Shown here piece by piece: positions 16,759 through 25,001 of a stretch of DNA of 64,000 bases (position 1 is the first letter of the stretch; the number at the start of each line of letters is the position of its first letter). The translations under genes and the position numbers were made by a program. A model generated the notes under the pieces. It did not search any database. It saw only the letters and a program-made list of their open reading frames with translations, and was not told the DNA's origin. The stretch comes from DAHUYF01 sp963789275 (lineage in GTDB: Bacteria; Pseudomonadota; Alphaproteobacteria; ATCC43930; CGMCC-115725): the NCBI GenBank assembly GCA_963789275.1, contig CAWBKF010000027.1, positions 1-64,000 on the forward strand, read 5' to 3'.

Positions 16759-18369
16759 ATGTCGATCGACAGACCGGTCTGCGGCATTGCATCTGTCTGG
16801 GACTCTCTTGATGAAGCGCTCATTCGGTGGTGGACCGAGCAAGGCAGCGGACGGCGAAATAACACACGCGAGCATCTGGGACCTTTCATGAAATGGTGCG
16901 CGTCGCACGCCATCGCCCCCGAATGGGTCGCGGATGAGACGATCGTCGCCTATCTCGCGACGAAGAACTTCGAGGGGGAGGCTCACTATCGCCGGCACGA
17001 ACTCTACCTTCGGCGGTCGTGGAACGACGCAGCGTGCCGGGTACCAGCGTGGCCCGCAGTGTCGGTACCGTGCCCTGTTTATTATGTACACAACTACCCA
17101 AGTGTTCGCGCGGGACATATCGTCGCCTTTGCAGAGTGGCAGTACCACGAAGCCCTTGTCGCCGAAGTGAAGATCTATTGCGGCGCGGGCGGGCTTCTGG
17201 TTGAGGCTTCGGACGGGAAGGCGCCGACCCATTCGGAGCGCATGGAGGAGCGGCTCAAGCTGCTGTCCGGGCCGAGCGGAGATCGTCGGAGGATTTATCC
17301 GGCGCGACCGCTTGCCCTTCTATCCAAGACCACGCTCTACACGCAACGCCGGATCATCTATATGATGGCCACCGCGTTGCATTTGGCCGGCGAGGCCGAT
17401 CTGTCCGAACTTAATTGCATCGCCAATGTGGTGACCGTAAAGGGCGCGGCACTCTTAGCCGACGCCTACGAGAAGCGCCTCGGGCCGACCAAAGGAAAAG
17501 CTGCTGCGGCGAGATGCGTTCGATATTTTCATTCGATCGCGGTACGGTGCGGGCTAATATTTAATGCCGCCGAACGCGAAGCTATCCGTGATCTGCAGCA
17601 CGATCTCGATGGGCGCACCAGACCTATAATTGGGATCTCCGAACGCAATCTTCGCAATTTGGCCCAGTTCGACGATCCGAAGATCTTTAGCATGCTAATT
17701 GCGCTGCCCGAGGTCTTGATGCAAGAACTTGAGCGCGAGCGCAAGATGCACAGACGAACGACTCAGTTCGATGCGCGCCGGGCAAAATGGGCCGTCGCGA
17801 TCGAGCTTCTCAATACGCTGCCGATCCGGCGCGACACATTGATTCACCTTAAGCCGGGACGGAACTTCGTCAAACCGCGCGGCGGCAAGGCGAAGCTTAT
17901 GGTGTTTCCTGACCAGGAGAAGACCGGAAAATTGCTGGAGGCAAGGCTCAATAATGCCGGGTGGAGAATGCTTCAATTATACCTGCGACACTATCGTCCA
18001 ATTCTGCGGGGTGCCGAGCGGTCCCCGTACCTATTTCCCGGCAACAACGCGAGCGGCCTCACTTGGCCGCAGGCGCTCAGCCGGGAGATCACTCGCATCG
18101 TTAGGGAGCGCATCGGCGTGGACATTTACCCACACCTCTGGCGCCACCTGATGTCCTCGAAGCTCGAAGAGGTAACCGGGCGCATAGAGGATGCAGAGAG
18201 GCTCCTGGGACACGTCCCGGGCAGCACCGCCACGAAGCGATACGCGCGCTGGCGCTCCAAAGCGGCGGCCGAGTTGCTCGGCCGGGTGACAGACAGGGCT
18301 CGGCCGAAGGGAGCGCGGCTGCTGAGCGCGCGGCGCGACAGGACGGTAGCGGGACGCGCCAGGCGATAA
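16759..18369 (+). CDS. Large tyrosine site-specific recombinase, 536 aa
   Basis: The catalytic residues of the family are in order: Arg in NTLPIRRDTLIHLKPG, HxxR as PHLWRHLMSS, the LLGHVPGSTATKRYARW segment with the GH pair and the Tyr nucleophile, and a basic tail. The N-terminal 300 residues are helical and much longer than in phage integrases, resembling recombinases that act on island or transposon ends. GGGGGGAG precedes ATG 16759. A recombinase this size in mid-island suggests a second, nested element. No att site for it is visible. Confidence 0.85.
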   Translation: MSIDRPVCGIASVWDSLDEALIRWWTEQGSGRRNNTREHLGPFMKWCASHAIAPEWVADETIVAYLATKNFEGEAHYRRHELYLRRSWNDAACRVPAWPAVSVPCPVYYVHNYPSVRAGHIVAFAEWQYHEALVAEVKIYCGAGGLLVEASDGKAPTHSERMEERLKLLSGPSGDRRRIYPARPLALLSKTTLYTQRRIIYMMATALHLAGEADLSELNCIANVVTVKGAALLADAYEKRLGPTKGKAAAARCVRYFHSIAVRCGLIFNAAEREAIRDLQHDLDGRTRPIIGISERNLRNLAQFDDPKIFSMLIALPEVLMQELERERKMHRRTTQFDARRAKWAVAIELLNTLPIRRDTLIHLKPGRNFVKPRGGKAKLMVFPDQEKTGKLLEARLNNAGWRMLQLYLRHYRPILRGAERSPYLFPGNNASGLTWPQALSREITRIVRERIGVDIYPHLWRHLMSSKLEEVTGRIEDAERLLGHVPGSTATKRYARWRSKAAAELLGRVTDRARPKGARLLSARRDRTVAGRARR

Positions 18370-18452
18370 GGCCGTGACCCCCGCGTCTTGACCTCCCGCC
18401 CGCCTCCGTGCTGAATCACCATTGTCGGGGGACACAGCAGCAGGAGCGCCGC

Positions 18453-18806
18453 ATGTCCGACGACACCCCCTTCCCTTGGAATGGCAAATACACTGCCCGG
18501 GTCTGCCACCTCCGGCCCGGCCATCTTGTCGGCGTCAGTTGTGAGTGCGGGCACTCGACCGAACTCTCGTCAGACCTTTTCCGCAGCCGTTACCCTGCCC
18601 GCGAGATGCTCCGGGATTTGACGCGGAAATTGAGGTGCGTCGAGTGCGGGGCGACTTGGAAAGGTCGCGATCTATCCGGGCGAAGCGATCGGCCGCGGCC
18701 TGTCGCGGGAGTCCGCCTTTCCGTGACCGGCCTGATGGTCGGCGGTCGTTTGGGTCTCCAGCCACGCGCGCTCGCTTACCGCGGAGAAGCCACCGTTGGC
18801 GCATAG
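18453..18806 (+). CDS. Small putative zinc-ribbon protein, 117 aa
   Basis: The N-terminal half has VSCECGHSTEL and, 35 residues later, LRCVECGATWKG: two Cys pairs in zinc-ribbon spacing. The same layout (CxxCGH then LRCDHCGEAG) occurs in the protein at 20737-20988, so these are probably distant relatives. The last 50 residues look less natural and may be read-through of a shifted end. AGGAGCGCC precedes the ATG. No function is known. Confidence 0.55.
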   Translation: MSDDTPFPWNGKYTARVCHLRPGHLVGVSCECGHSTELSSDLFRSRYPAREMLRDLTRKLRCVECGATWKGRDLSGRSDRPRPVAGVRLSVTGLMVGGRLGLQPRALAYRGEATVGA

Positions 18807-18889
18807 CGGCCGCGCCCATGACGACGCAGCGGAACAAATGATGGTGCAGCACGCCAAATGGTATAGGCTCCAGTTCTGGAGGAGCCGCC

Positions 18890-19279
18890 ATGTCGCGCAT
18901 TCTCGTCGTTGAAGATGATCCTGCGTTCGCCGCGGCAGCGGAAGCCTATCTCCGACACGCCGGCTTCGATGTCGAGATTGCCTGCGACACCGTTGCCGCT
19001 TTGGACAGAGTAGATGCGCGCGACTTCGACCTGTTCGTCGTGGACGTGACGATGCCCGCTGGCAAGCCAAACGGACTGAGCTTTGCCCGCATGATGGGGT
19101 ATCGGCACCCGGGATCGCCGGTTATCTTCCTGAGCGCGTACGCGGAAATGGTTGATGTCATCGGCAATCTTCCGGCCAAAGCGTTCGCTAAGTCGGTCGA
19201 CCTGGGAGTATTGGTTTCCGAGATAAAGTCGATGTTGGCAGCGAAAGCCCAATCGAACACAGCCGGTGGGAAAGTCTAG
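18890..19279 (+). CDS. Single-domain response regulator, 129 aa
   Basis: The receiver domain fills the protein: acidic pair ILVVEDDPAFAAAAEAYL, phospho-acceptor Asp in DLFVVDVTMPAGKPNG (near residue 51), Ser switch in VIFLSAYAEM, and Lys in AKAFAKSVDLGVL. No DNA-binding or enzymatic output is attached, and no kinase gene is adjacent. GGAGGAG lies before the ATG. Its stop overlaps the convergent 54-aa gene by three bases. Confidence 0.88.
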   Translation: MSRILVVEDDPAFAAAAEAYLRHAGFDVEIACDTVAALDRVDARDFDLFVVDVTMPAGKPNGLSFARMMGYRHPGSPVIFLSAYAEMVDVIGNLPAKAFAKSVDLGVLVSEIKSMLAAKAQSNTAGGKV

Positions 19280-19440
19280 CGGGTGACTCTTCGCGCCTCC
19301 CGCTCGGTTCGCTCGGCCAGCTTCTCGTATTCCGCGGCCAGGGCAAGGAACTGCTCGTGCAGATTCTCCGCCTTCGCACTCGAAGCGAACTCGCGCATCT
19401 TTGCCGCCTGCTGGCGGTAGTGATCGGCGTCCAGCGTCAT
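19276..19440 (-). CDS. Small helical protein, 54 aa (relative of 36189-36497)
   Basis: The frame reads MTLDADHYRQQAAKMREFAS and LALAAEYEKLAERTEREARR, one long amphipathic helix pair. The motif YRxxAAxMR followed by LAAEYExxAER recurs in the C-terminal half of the protein at 36189-36497. Small proteins of this type are abundant in rhizobia and have no known function. It converges on the receiver gene, overlapping its end by three bases. Confidence 0.6.
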   Translation of the reverse strand: MTLDADHYRQQAAKMREFASSAKAENLHEQFLALAAEYEKLAERTEREARRVTR

Positions 19441-19591
19441 GTCTCACGATATTAACTCCAGTCTCTCCAGCCACGCTCCTTCGCCCCCTAAGGTTTGGCG
19501 GTCGAGCCACGAAACCAATCTCAGGTTTCCCGCGTTGACCGGCAGTAGGGGCGCGAGCCTTGTCGTAAGCGAGATCGGAGAAGCGCTGTCG

Positions 19592-19777
19592 ATGGCACTC
19601 AAGATTCGGAAAGACCTGGAGGGAAGATCGGTGTGGTTGGCGTGGATCGGCACTCAGCCTAGTTGGGGCTCCCGCAAAGTCGCGTGGCGGTTCCGCGACC
19701 TGTGGACCGCCGCGGACGCCCTGAACGCGCTTCCGCCAGAGGATCGTCACGGCGCCGCGGTCGTGCCGGCAGACTGA
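19592..19777 (+). CDS. Possible small hypothetical protein, 61 aa
   Basis: The frame MALKIRKDLEGRSVWLAWIG, then RFRDLWTAADALNALPPEDR, has a plausible amino-acid mix, and no competing gene lies opposite. An upstream in-frame ATG at 19439 would overlap the divergent small gene. There is no clear ribosome site and no homologue I know. Confidence 0.35.
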   Translation: MALKIRKDLEGRSVWLAWIGTQPSWGSRKVAWRFRDLWTAADALNALPPEDRHGAAVVPAD

Positions 19778-19855
19778 ACTACTTCATCCTCTGCCGTTGC
19801 CACAGAGGCAGCACAGGCAAAATTAGTCCACCGCCCAAGACCGCGAACAAGGACG

Positions 19856-20029
19856 CTAGGCTTTCTCGAGCAGGACCAGCCGCGCCTCGGCCTCGGCGAT
19901 GAGCGCATCTATTGCTGCGCCCGCCTGGGGGTCATCCACGAGCCGCCGTACCGCCTGAAGCCGCTGCATGCGGTGGCGAATCCAGTCCGGCTCATCTTGA
20001 AGCTCGGTCGAGCCTTCAGCGGCGGTCAT
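19856..20029 (-). CDS. Small helical protein coupled to a receiver, 57 aa
   Basis: Starting at 20029, the protein is helical (DEPDWIRHRMQRLQAVRRLV, then GAAIDALIAEAEARLVLLEK). Its ATG overlaps the stop of the upstream receiver gene as ATGA, so the pair is translationally coupled. Similar DPxAxxAIxxLIAEAExRL tails occur in small rhizobial proteins. It may act with the receiver, which is inference. Confidence 0.55.
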   Translation of the reverse strand: MTAAEGSTELQDEPDWIRHRMQRLQAVRRLVDDPQAGAAIDALIAEAEARLVLLEKA

Positions 20030-20535
20030 CCAGGCGTCCCGGCACAATGAGTTTCTTGTCTGCAAACAGGGCCGAGGCCGAAATCAATCCGCTGCTGGGA
20101 ACGCCGCCCCTGACCGAGCAACCGCCTTAGCTCATCGCGGTCTTTCAGGAGTCGCGCGAGCGCCTCGCGCATGATGGCCAGATTGTCCTGAGGTTGGGCG
20201 ATGGCCGCGGCGCACTCCGCCACCAGTCGGTCGGAGCGGAAAGGCTTGAGCAGGTACGGGAAGCCCAGACGCGCCGGGCTATCCGGATCGCCCGTCACTA
20301 CGATGAGCGGGATGTCGCGCTGCGTGGCGTGGAGGGCGAACTCCATCGCGGACATGCCCGTCCCGAGGGCGTCCAACACGACGAGGTCGGGCCTGTCTCC
20401 GTCGAGGGTTGGCAACGCCGCATCGCCGGATGCGGTGGGGGTCACCCTGTAGCCGCCGATGTTCTCCAGCGTCGCCTGGAGGACGGCGCAGACATCCGGG
20501 TCGTCATCAATGAGAAGAACGTGCCGCGGGCGCAT
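20026..20535 (-). CDS. Single-domain response regulator, 169 aa
   Basis: The receiver domain spans residues 5-115: HVLLIDDDPDVCAVLQATLE, acceptor Asp in PDLVVLDALGTGMSAM, Thr switch in LIVVTGDPDSPARL, and Lys in YLLKPFRSDRLV. The 50-residue C-terminal extension is helical (DNLAIMREALARLLKDRDEL). No kinase or output domain is present. It is translationally coupled to a 57-aa helical protein, and is the third orphan receiver in 7 kb. Confidence 0.88.
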   Translation of the reverse strand: MRPRHVLLIDDDPDVCAVLQATLENIGGYRVTPTASGDAALPTLDGDRPDLVVLDALGTGMSAMEFALHATQRDIPLIVVTGDPDSPARLGFPYLLKPFRSDRLVAECAAAIAQPQDNLAIMREALARLLKDRDELRRLLGQGRRSQQRIDFGLGPVCRQETHCAGTPG

Positions 20536-20736
20536 GGGTGCAAATGCCTGACCTGTAGAGAAACCCGGAATTGACCAGCGGCACCCACCCTACACGCAAT
20601 CGCATGCGGGCGGGAGGCTCAGAAATCAGTCAGTCTCGGAGCTATCCCGGGCCGGAGACCGAACCGCGGTTGCGCTTTATGCGCCGCTCGCATACGGTAG
20701 CTCGGGGGAACAAACTGTGAACGCTTCGGAGTGCCG

Positions 20737-20988
20737 ATGCCGCCGGTTCCCTTGTTTAATGCAAGAGTTGATGATCTGGCGCACGCTGAAACCATAGATG
20801 TTGAATGCCTGGGGTGCGGTCACCAGAGCCGCGTGCAAGTTAGCGAACTGAAGTCGAAGATACCCGACTGGTATCGGGTGCTCGACTTGCCACGGGTGCT
20901 GCGATGTGATCACTGCGGCGAAGCCGGGCGCGCGCGCATCAACGCGCGCAAGGCGCTGGGCTACGATAGCGTCAAGACGGGGGAATGA
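20737..20988 (+). CDS. Small zinc-ribbon protein, 83 aa
   Basis: ATG 20737 is chosen because GGAG at 20728-20731 lies five bases before it. Two Cys pairs, VECLGCGHQSRV and LRCDHCGEAGRA, are 35 residues apart, a typical zinc ribbon. The tail is basic (ARINARKALGYD), consistent with nucleic-acid or protein binding. It resembles the protein at 18453-18806. The stop overlaps an alternative start of the next gene. Confidence 0.65.
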   Translation: MPPVPLFNARVDDLAHAETIDVECLGCGHQSRVQVSELKSKIPDWYRVLDLPRVLRCDHCGEAGRARINARKALGYDSVKTGE

Positions 20989-21059
20989 ACCGTGTGCGGA
21001 CGCAGTTCACGTGGCAGGAGCTACACGCCACGATGCCCCGGACCTGCGGGAGGCTGTCG

Positions 21060-21875
21060 ATGCGTAGCATAGGAGCCGCTGCCTTTGCGCTCGCCGTCCT
21101 CCTTGCTCCCACTGGCCGAGCGCTTGCCTGGGGCTCCGAAGGCCATCGCATCGTCGCCGACATCGCCGAGCAATACCTCGATCCCGAGACAGCGCGTCAG
21201 GTCCGCGAGCTGCTGGCGATCGAGAACGCTACCACGCTGGCCGAGGTGTCGACCTGGGCGGACGAGATCCGGCGCCAGCGGCCGGAGACGGCGCCCTGGC
21301 ATTTCGTCAACATTCCCATCCATCCGCCGGCAGGCACGCCCGCCGCTTATGTCGCGGCGCGCGACTGCCCGCGGAGCGATTGCGTCGTGGCGGCAATCGA
21401 GCGCTTCGAGGGCGTGCTGCGCGACAAGACGGCACCGCCGCGCCAGCGGCTCGAGGCGCTCAAGTTCGTCGTGCACTTCGTCGGCGATATCCATCAACCG
21501 CTGCACGCGGCCGACGATGGCGACCGCGGCGGCAACGACGTTCACGTCGAGTTCATGGGGCGGTCGACCAATCTGCATGCGGTGTGGGACAGTGGCATCC
21601 TTGCTGCGGCCAGGATCGGCGACGAGCGCGCCTATGCGCTGAGCCTGGCGCGCTCGATCACGCCGGCCGAGGTCGATATTTGGCGCGCCGGGACGCCTGC
21701 GGATTGGGCGAACGACAGCTACGGCATTGCGAGCCACCTGATCTATGGCGAGTTTCCGCACGGGCCCGGCGCGCTGCCGGCATCTTACGAGCAGGCGGCG
21801 CTCCTTGTGGTGGGCGCGCAGCTTGAGAAGGCCGGCGTGCGGTTGGCCGCGGCGCTCAATAGCGCGCTACAGTGA
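21060..21875 (+). CDS. Exported S1/P1-type nuclease, 271 aa
   Basis: A signal peptide (RSIGAAAFALAVLLAPTGRA) is followed by AWGSEGHR, where the N-terminal Trp and the His of the mature enzyme bind zinc. Other zinc-ligand segments are AEVSTWADEIR, PWHFVNIP, KFVVHFVGDIHQPLHAADD and NLHAVWDSGIL. Family members are periplasmic or secreted zinc enzymes cutting single-stranded nucleic acid and 3'-nucleotides for phosphate scavenging. Start 21060 is fixed by GGGAGG six bases upstream. Length is normal. Confidence 0.9.
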   Translation: MRSIGAAAFALAVLLAPTGRALAWGSEGHRIVADIAEQYLDPETARQVRELLAIENATTLAEVSTWADEIRRQRPETAPWHFVNIPIHPPAGTPAAYVAARDCPRSDCVVAAIERFEGVLRDKTAPPRQRLEALKFVVHFVGDIHQPLHAADDGDRGGNDVHVEFMGRSTNLHAVWDSGILAAARIGDERAYALSLARSITPAEVDIWRAGTPADWANDSYGIASHLIYGEFPHGPGALPASYEQAALLVVGAQLEKAGVRLAAALNSALQ

Positions 21876-21877
21876 CA

Positions 21878-22075
21878 ATGCCCGTCTCAGACCTCGACAT
21901 TCACCGCGCCGCGCATCAGTGGAAGCAGCAACACCGCAAGAACGCGATTGCCCGAGCGCGCGAGACGGTCGAGACGATGCGGCGAAGGGGTGACGCTGAG
22001 GGCGCCGACACTTGGCTGCGAATCATTGCGGCGATTACGTCCCTCGGCACACCGCCCACCGGTGCCAGCCATTGA
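21878..22075 (+). CDS. Small DUF6961-like protein, 65 aa (paralogue of 10359-10556)
   Basis: It reads MPVSDLDIHRAAHQWKQQHR, a helical middle (ARARETVETMRRRGDAEG) and WLRIIAAITSLGTPP. The match to the protein at 10359-10556 is full length. The ATG lies two bases after the nuclease stop, so the two genes are probably co-transcribed. Function is unknown. Confidence 0.65.
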   Translation: MPVSDLDIHRAAHQWKQQHRKNAIARARETVETMRRRGDAEGADTWLRIIAAITSLGTPPTGASH

Positions 22076-22288
22076 GAGGGGCGTGTCGTGTCGGAAAGCG
22101 CTCGTAGGTTGTTCGCGAGCCGATGGACGAGGCCAAAATACAATTAACAAGCGTGCGTGCGGTACGATATATTGTACCCGATTTGCTCGCCTATGGGGAG
22201 CACGCGTGGAACATGGGCCGCTCGTCCAATCCTGGTAATGACGAGAGTCGGGAAATCCCAACTCGGGCAATCGCTGGCACCGTGGTCC

Positions 22289-24961
22289 ATGCCTGAAACC
22301 GCCGAGAAACCGCCGCAACCCGAGACCTACGCCCGATTTTGGAAGTGCGCGCTCCAGGTAAATCCCGGGACTTACGCTCAGCAATACCAGGGGGGCGGAC
22401 ACGGTCTTTCGGAGGCCAACTACAACAGTGCAATCGTCCGCCAGTGCCTCAAGAACGAAATCCAGGTCGTCGGCATCGCCGATCACGGCAGCGTCGCGGG
22501 TGTCGAGGGCTTACGCGGCGCACTCGAAGCGCAGGGCGTGATCGTATTTCCAGGCTTCGAGATCGCCAGCACCGAAAAGGTACACATGGTGTGCCTCTAC
22601 CCCGCCGGAACTTCGGTCGAAACCCTCAACCAATACCTTGGCAATCTCGAAGTTCCGGTCGGCGCAGCAAAGACCGCCCCATCGACCCTGGGATGCTTGG
22701 CCATCGCCGACCGGGTTTTGAAGCAAAACGGGTTCTGGTACGCCGCCCACATCACAGGTGCGAGCGGACTGCTGCGCCTCAATCAGGACGGCGGCGGTCT
22801 TTCGCATATCTGGTGCGCATGCGAGACTGTTCTCGCCGCACAGATCCCGGCAGACATTCCTTCGGTGTCGGAGGTCGAAGTCCAAAAGATATTGCGGAAC
22901 AAGAACGCGGCCTATAAGCGGGAACGCCCCATCGCACTGTTAAACAGCAAGGACGTCCGCAAGCCGGAAGACCTGGACAACCCGCGATGCTATTCGTGGA
23001 TCAAGATGACGGCTCCGACGCTCGACGCGCTACGGCTCGCGTGCCGCGACCCGGAATCACGCATTCGCCTCAGCCACAACGTCAACCCGACCTACTATTC
23101 GCGCATCGAGCGCATCCTCGTGCATCGCGGTTATCTCGACGAGCTGGACCTTCGCCTTTCTCCGAACCTAAACGCCGTCGTCGGCGGTCGAGGCACGGGA
23201 AAGTCCACGCTTATCGAAGCCGTTCGATACGCCCTCAATCTGACTCCGACGAACAAGGATGCGGCTCGCGCGCATAACGGGATCATCGAGGCTAATCTCG
23301 CCAAGGAAAAGGCGGGTATAGAGATCACGCTCACCTCCTACCAGCAAAACGCTGAGCGCTACGTGATCTCCCGATATTACGGAGAACCGCCCAAGGTCCT
23401 TGACGAGGCCGGCAAAGTATTGAACCTTTCACCGAAGGACGTGCTGCCCAAAGTCGAGGTGTACGGACAGAATGAGCTGCTGGCGATAGTACAGGACGAA
23501 CGCGCCAAAGCCTCGCTTCTTGGACGCTTTCTACCCGACGACAGTACCGTGAGGCAAAAGCTCGACGGGCTCACGCGAGATTTACAGAAGAACAGAGCGG
23601 ACATCGACGGCTTAGAGGCCAAAGTGGTCGAGGTAGCGACCAAACTCGAACAGTTGCCGGCGCTGCTCGATCGGGAGAAGTCGTTCAAAAAGCTTGGATT
23701 GGAAAAAGAGCTCGATCAGGTGAAAGCCCGCGAGTTGAGACGGGCTTGTGTGACCGATCTTGACGAAACCCTTGAAAGCCTCTCCGACACCGTGGACGAA
23801 TTTCTGACGGGGATCGGCAATGTGGAGATGCCCGAGGTCCCTGCCGATCTCGCAGCCGAGCCGCTGAAAGGGCTTTCGGAAATCGTCGCGCGCGCCAGAA
23901 AGGCGATCAATGACGCCGCGAAACGCGCGCGACTGGAAGTCGACAACGCCCGGGAGATATTCGACAAAGAGAAAGCGGAATTTAACAAGTCGATTTCCTC
24001 CGAGGAGTTGGTCTTCAATGCTGGGGTGAACAGACTTCCGGCGATGAAAGGCAAAACCGTCGCGCAACTCACGGCGGAGTACAAGAAGGTTTCCGGAGAT
24101 ATCGCCAAACTCAAGCCGCTCGGCGGACAGAAGACGGCCCACGAGACCAAGCTCCGCACGCTGCGCAACGATCGCACCAACCTGATCGAGCAACTTGCGC
24201 AGGCTCGCAACGCGCGATGGACGACCTTGGGAAAGGCGATCAAGGAGCTAAACAAGCGGCTCGAAGGGCAGTTGCGAATCGAATTCGAGCCGGCGCGCAT
24301 CCGCTCTCCACTGAAAGACTTCTTCATCGAATGTCGGCTGGAAGGCATCGGCGACAGACGACTGGCATGGATCGACGAAACCGAGACCCTCTCCATCTCC
24401 GAACTCACCGATCTCATCAGCCGGGGTAGCGATGCGCTATTGTCCCGCTTCAAGAAGGCTGGAATGCAAAAACAGGTAGCGGATGCGCTCGTGACCCTGT
24501 CGCCGGCAAAGGTTCGGCAGCTCGAGGAGCTGGAGCTACCAGAGCGGATGGAACTGCTTCTGAACGTATCCCACGAGGGCGAGAACTTCCGTGAGGTTGG
24601 AAGGCTCTCAACGGGTCAGCAATGCACAGCCATCCTTCATCTTCTCCTGCTCGACAACCCCGACCCCCTCATTATCGACCAGCCGGAAGACAATCTCGAC
24701 AACGCGTTCATCGCGGACCACATCGTGAACGAATTGAGAGTGAGTAAAACGAAACGACAATTCATCTTTGCGACGCATAACGCGAACATCCCCGTCTTCG
24801 GGGATGCCGAGTGGATCGGCGTGTTGCACGAAGAGGACGGGCACGCGACGTTGGAAGCGTCGGGGTCAATCGACGCCCCTGATGTGAAGGAGCTTGCCAC
24901 CAATATTCTTGAGGGTGGCAAAGAAGCGTTCAACCGACGGCGCGAAAAATACGGCCTTTAG
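22289..24961 (+). CDS. TrlF-type PHP-domain/SMC-like ATPase, 890 aa
   Basis: Residues 15-230 are a PHP-like phosphoesterase part: VGIADHGSVAG (62-71), VFPGFEI (86-92), H99 and AAHITG (152-157) are metal-site motifs, but the usual first HxH is replaced by KCALQVNP. From 270 on there is an SMC/Rad50-like ATPase: Walker A VVGGRGTGKST (297-307), a long coiled coil (about 400-680), signature RLSTGQQCTAILHLLLL, Walker B PLIIDQPEDNLDNAF, and the H-loop FIFATHN. The pattern fits TrlF-family ATPases, which occur in mobile islands and are suspected defence proteins. It sits tail-to-tail with the border integrase. An alternative start is 22238. Confidence 0.82.
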   Translation: MPETAEKPPQPETYARFWKCALQVNPGTYAQQYQGGGHGLSEANYNSAIVRQCLKNEIQVVGIADHGSVAGVEGLRGALEAQGVIVFPGFEIASTEKVHMVCLYPAGTSVETLNQYLGNLEVPVGAAKTAPSTLGCLAIADRVLKQNGFWYAAHITGASGLLRLNQDGGGLSHIWCACETVLAAQIPADIPSVSEVEVQKILRNKNAAYKRERPIALLNSKDVRKPEDLDNPRCYSWIKMTAPTLDALRLACRDPESRIRLSHNVNPTYYSRIERILVHRGYLDELDLRLSPNLNAVVGGRGTGKSTLIEAVRYALNLTPTNKDAARAHNGIIEANLAKEKAGIEITLTSYQQNAERYVISRYYGEPPKVLDEAGKVLNLSPKDVLPKVEVYGQNELLAIVQDERAKASLLGRFLPDDSTVRQKLDGLTRDLQKNRADIDGLEAKVVEVATKLEQLPALLDREKSFKKLGLEKELDQVKARELRRACVTDLDETLESLSDTVDEFLTGIGNVEMPEVPADLAAEPLKGLSEIVARARKAINDAAKRARLEVDNAREIFDKEKAEFNKSISSEELVFNAGVNRLPAMKGKTVAQLTAEYKKVSGDIAKLKPLGGQKTAHETKLRTLRNDRTNLIEQLAQARNARWTTLGKAIKELNKRLEGQLRIEFEPARIRSPLKDFFIECRLEGIGDRRLAWIDETETLSISELTDLISRGSDALLSRFKKAGMQKQVADALVTLSPAKVRQLEELELPERMELLLNVSHEGENFREVGRLSTGQQCTAILHLLLLDNPDPLIIDQPEDNLDNAFIADHIVNELRVSKTKRQFIFATHNANIPVFGDAEWIGVLHEEDGHATLEASGSIDAPDVKELATNILEGGKEAFNRRREKYGL

Positions 24962-25001
24962 TGATATCGGTCATGGCTATAAGAGAATCGCGTGGGAGCT
25001 T

